Of a DNA stretch of 64,000 nt, positions 63,998 through 64,000 are shown one piece after another. The stretch covers positions 1 to 64,000 of the forward strand of contig CAIOTJ010000033.1 of NCBI GenBank assembly GCA_903861195.1. Direction: 5' to 3'. Position 1 is the stretch's first letter. Each line of letters starts with the position of its first letter. Both the position numbers and the translations under genes were made by a program. This DNA comes from an uncultured Planctomycetaceae bacterium. GTDB lineage: Bacteria; Planctomycetota; Planctomycetia; Planctomycetales; Planctomycetaceae. The notes under the pieces are model-generated. The model did no database searches, had not been told where the DNA came from, and saw only the letters and a list, made by a program, of their open reading frames with translations.

Positions 63998-64000
63998 TTG

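Noticed and set aside
1-64000. CRISPR array, insertion sequences, prophage genes
   Set aside because: No regularly spaced repeats, transposase motifs or phage structural genes were seen.

Overview
The window looks like chromosomal DNA of a planctomycete (class Planctomycetia; genus not decidable by reading). The signs are a PSCyt1/DUF1549/DUF1553 protein with CxxCH motifs, a BBP7-type outer-membrane protein, an SdrD-B repeat protein with a LEPR-XLL-like N-terminus, three DUF1573 proteins, a DUF6677-type membrane protein and an exosortase/PEP-CTERM system. The DNA is GC-rich and densely coding. I saw no rRNA, tRNA, CRISPR array, transposase or integrase.

Layout. 1-7.3 kb: the start of a secreted protein running off the left edge, nadA, an NRAMP-like transporter, an AlaC-type aminotransferase, a Gfo/Idh/MocA oxidoreductase, a HAD phosphatase and a DUF1326 protein. 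7.4-27.1 kb: an exopolysaccharide/exosortase locus on the + strand: exosortase, tyrosine autokinase with a Gly-Tyr tail, EpsI-like protein, polysaccharide deacetylase, glycosyltransferase, O-antigen-ligase-like protein, a 1.29 kb stretch without a gene, second glycosyltransferase, FemAB-like protein, GDP-mannose-6-dehydrogenase-like enzyme, second deacetylase, a 1.06 kb stretch without a gene, and a 1637-residue membrane-anchored TPR protein. 27.2-31.1 kb: SRAP (HMCES/YedK) protein and the PSCyt1/DUF1549/DUF1553 protein. 31.6-35.9 kb: a small lipoprotein, then flagellar export genes fliN-fliO-fliP-fliQ-fliR-flhB, with an FlhB that ends before its cytoplasmic domain. 36-45 kb: metallo-hydrolase, DUF6677-type protein, selA and an NDH-SelD fusion, sugar isomerase-like protein, Cys-rich lipoprotein, GT39-like transferase. 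45-51 kb: three DUF1573 paralogues around a tetraheme cytochrome with a 5'-nucleotidase-like domain. 51-55.8 kb: glycolate oxidase glcD-glcE-glcF and a HAD phosphatase in one operon. 56-64 kb: BBP7 protein, SdrD-B repeat protein, a PEP-CTERM protein and an iron-type ABC transporter (binding protein, permease).

How the parts fit. The exosortase at 7.4 kb and the PEP-CTERM protein at 60.6 kb form a plausible enzyme-substrate pair, and the genes between 8.5 and 27 kb look like the polysaccharide machinery that usually accompanies exosortases. The PEP-CTERM protein also carries a Cys...Gln-x3-Trp pattern like that of thioester adhesin domains. The glc operon with its HAD phosphatase suggests (phospho)glycolate salvage. 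selA and the SelD fusion supply selenium donor and tRNA-bound selenocysteine, although selB and selC are not in the window.

The points I would look at first are the FlhB without its autocleavage domain, the Gly-Tyr repeat tail of the tyrosine kinase, the thioester-like PEP-CTERM protein, the run of three same-spaced hairpins ahead of the BBP7 gene, the NRAMP-like protein without the metal-binding motifs, and the DUF1573/cytochrome cluster.
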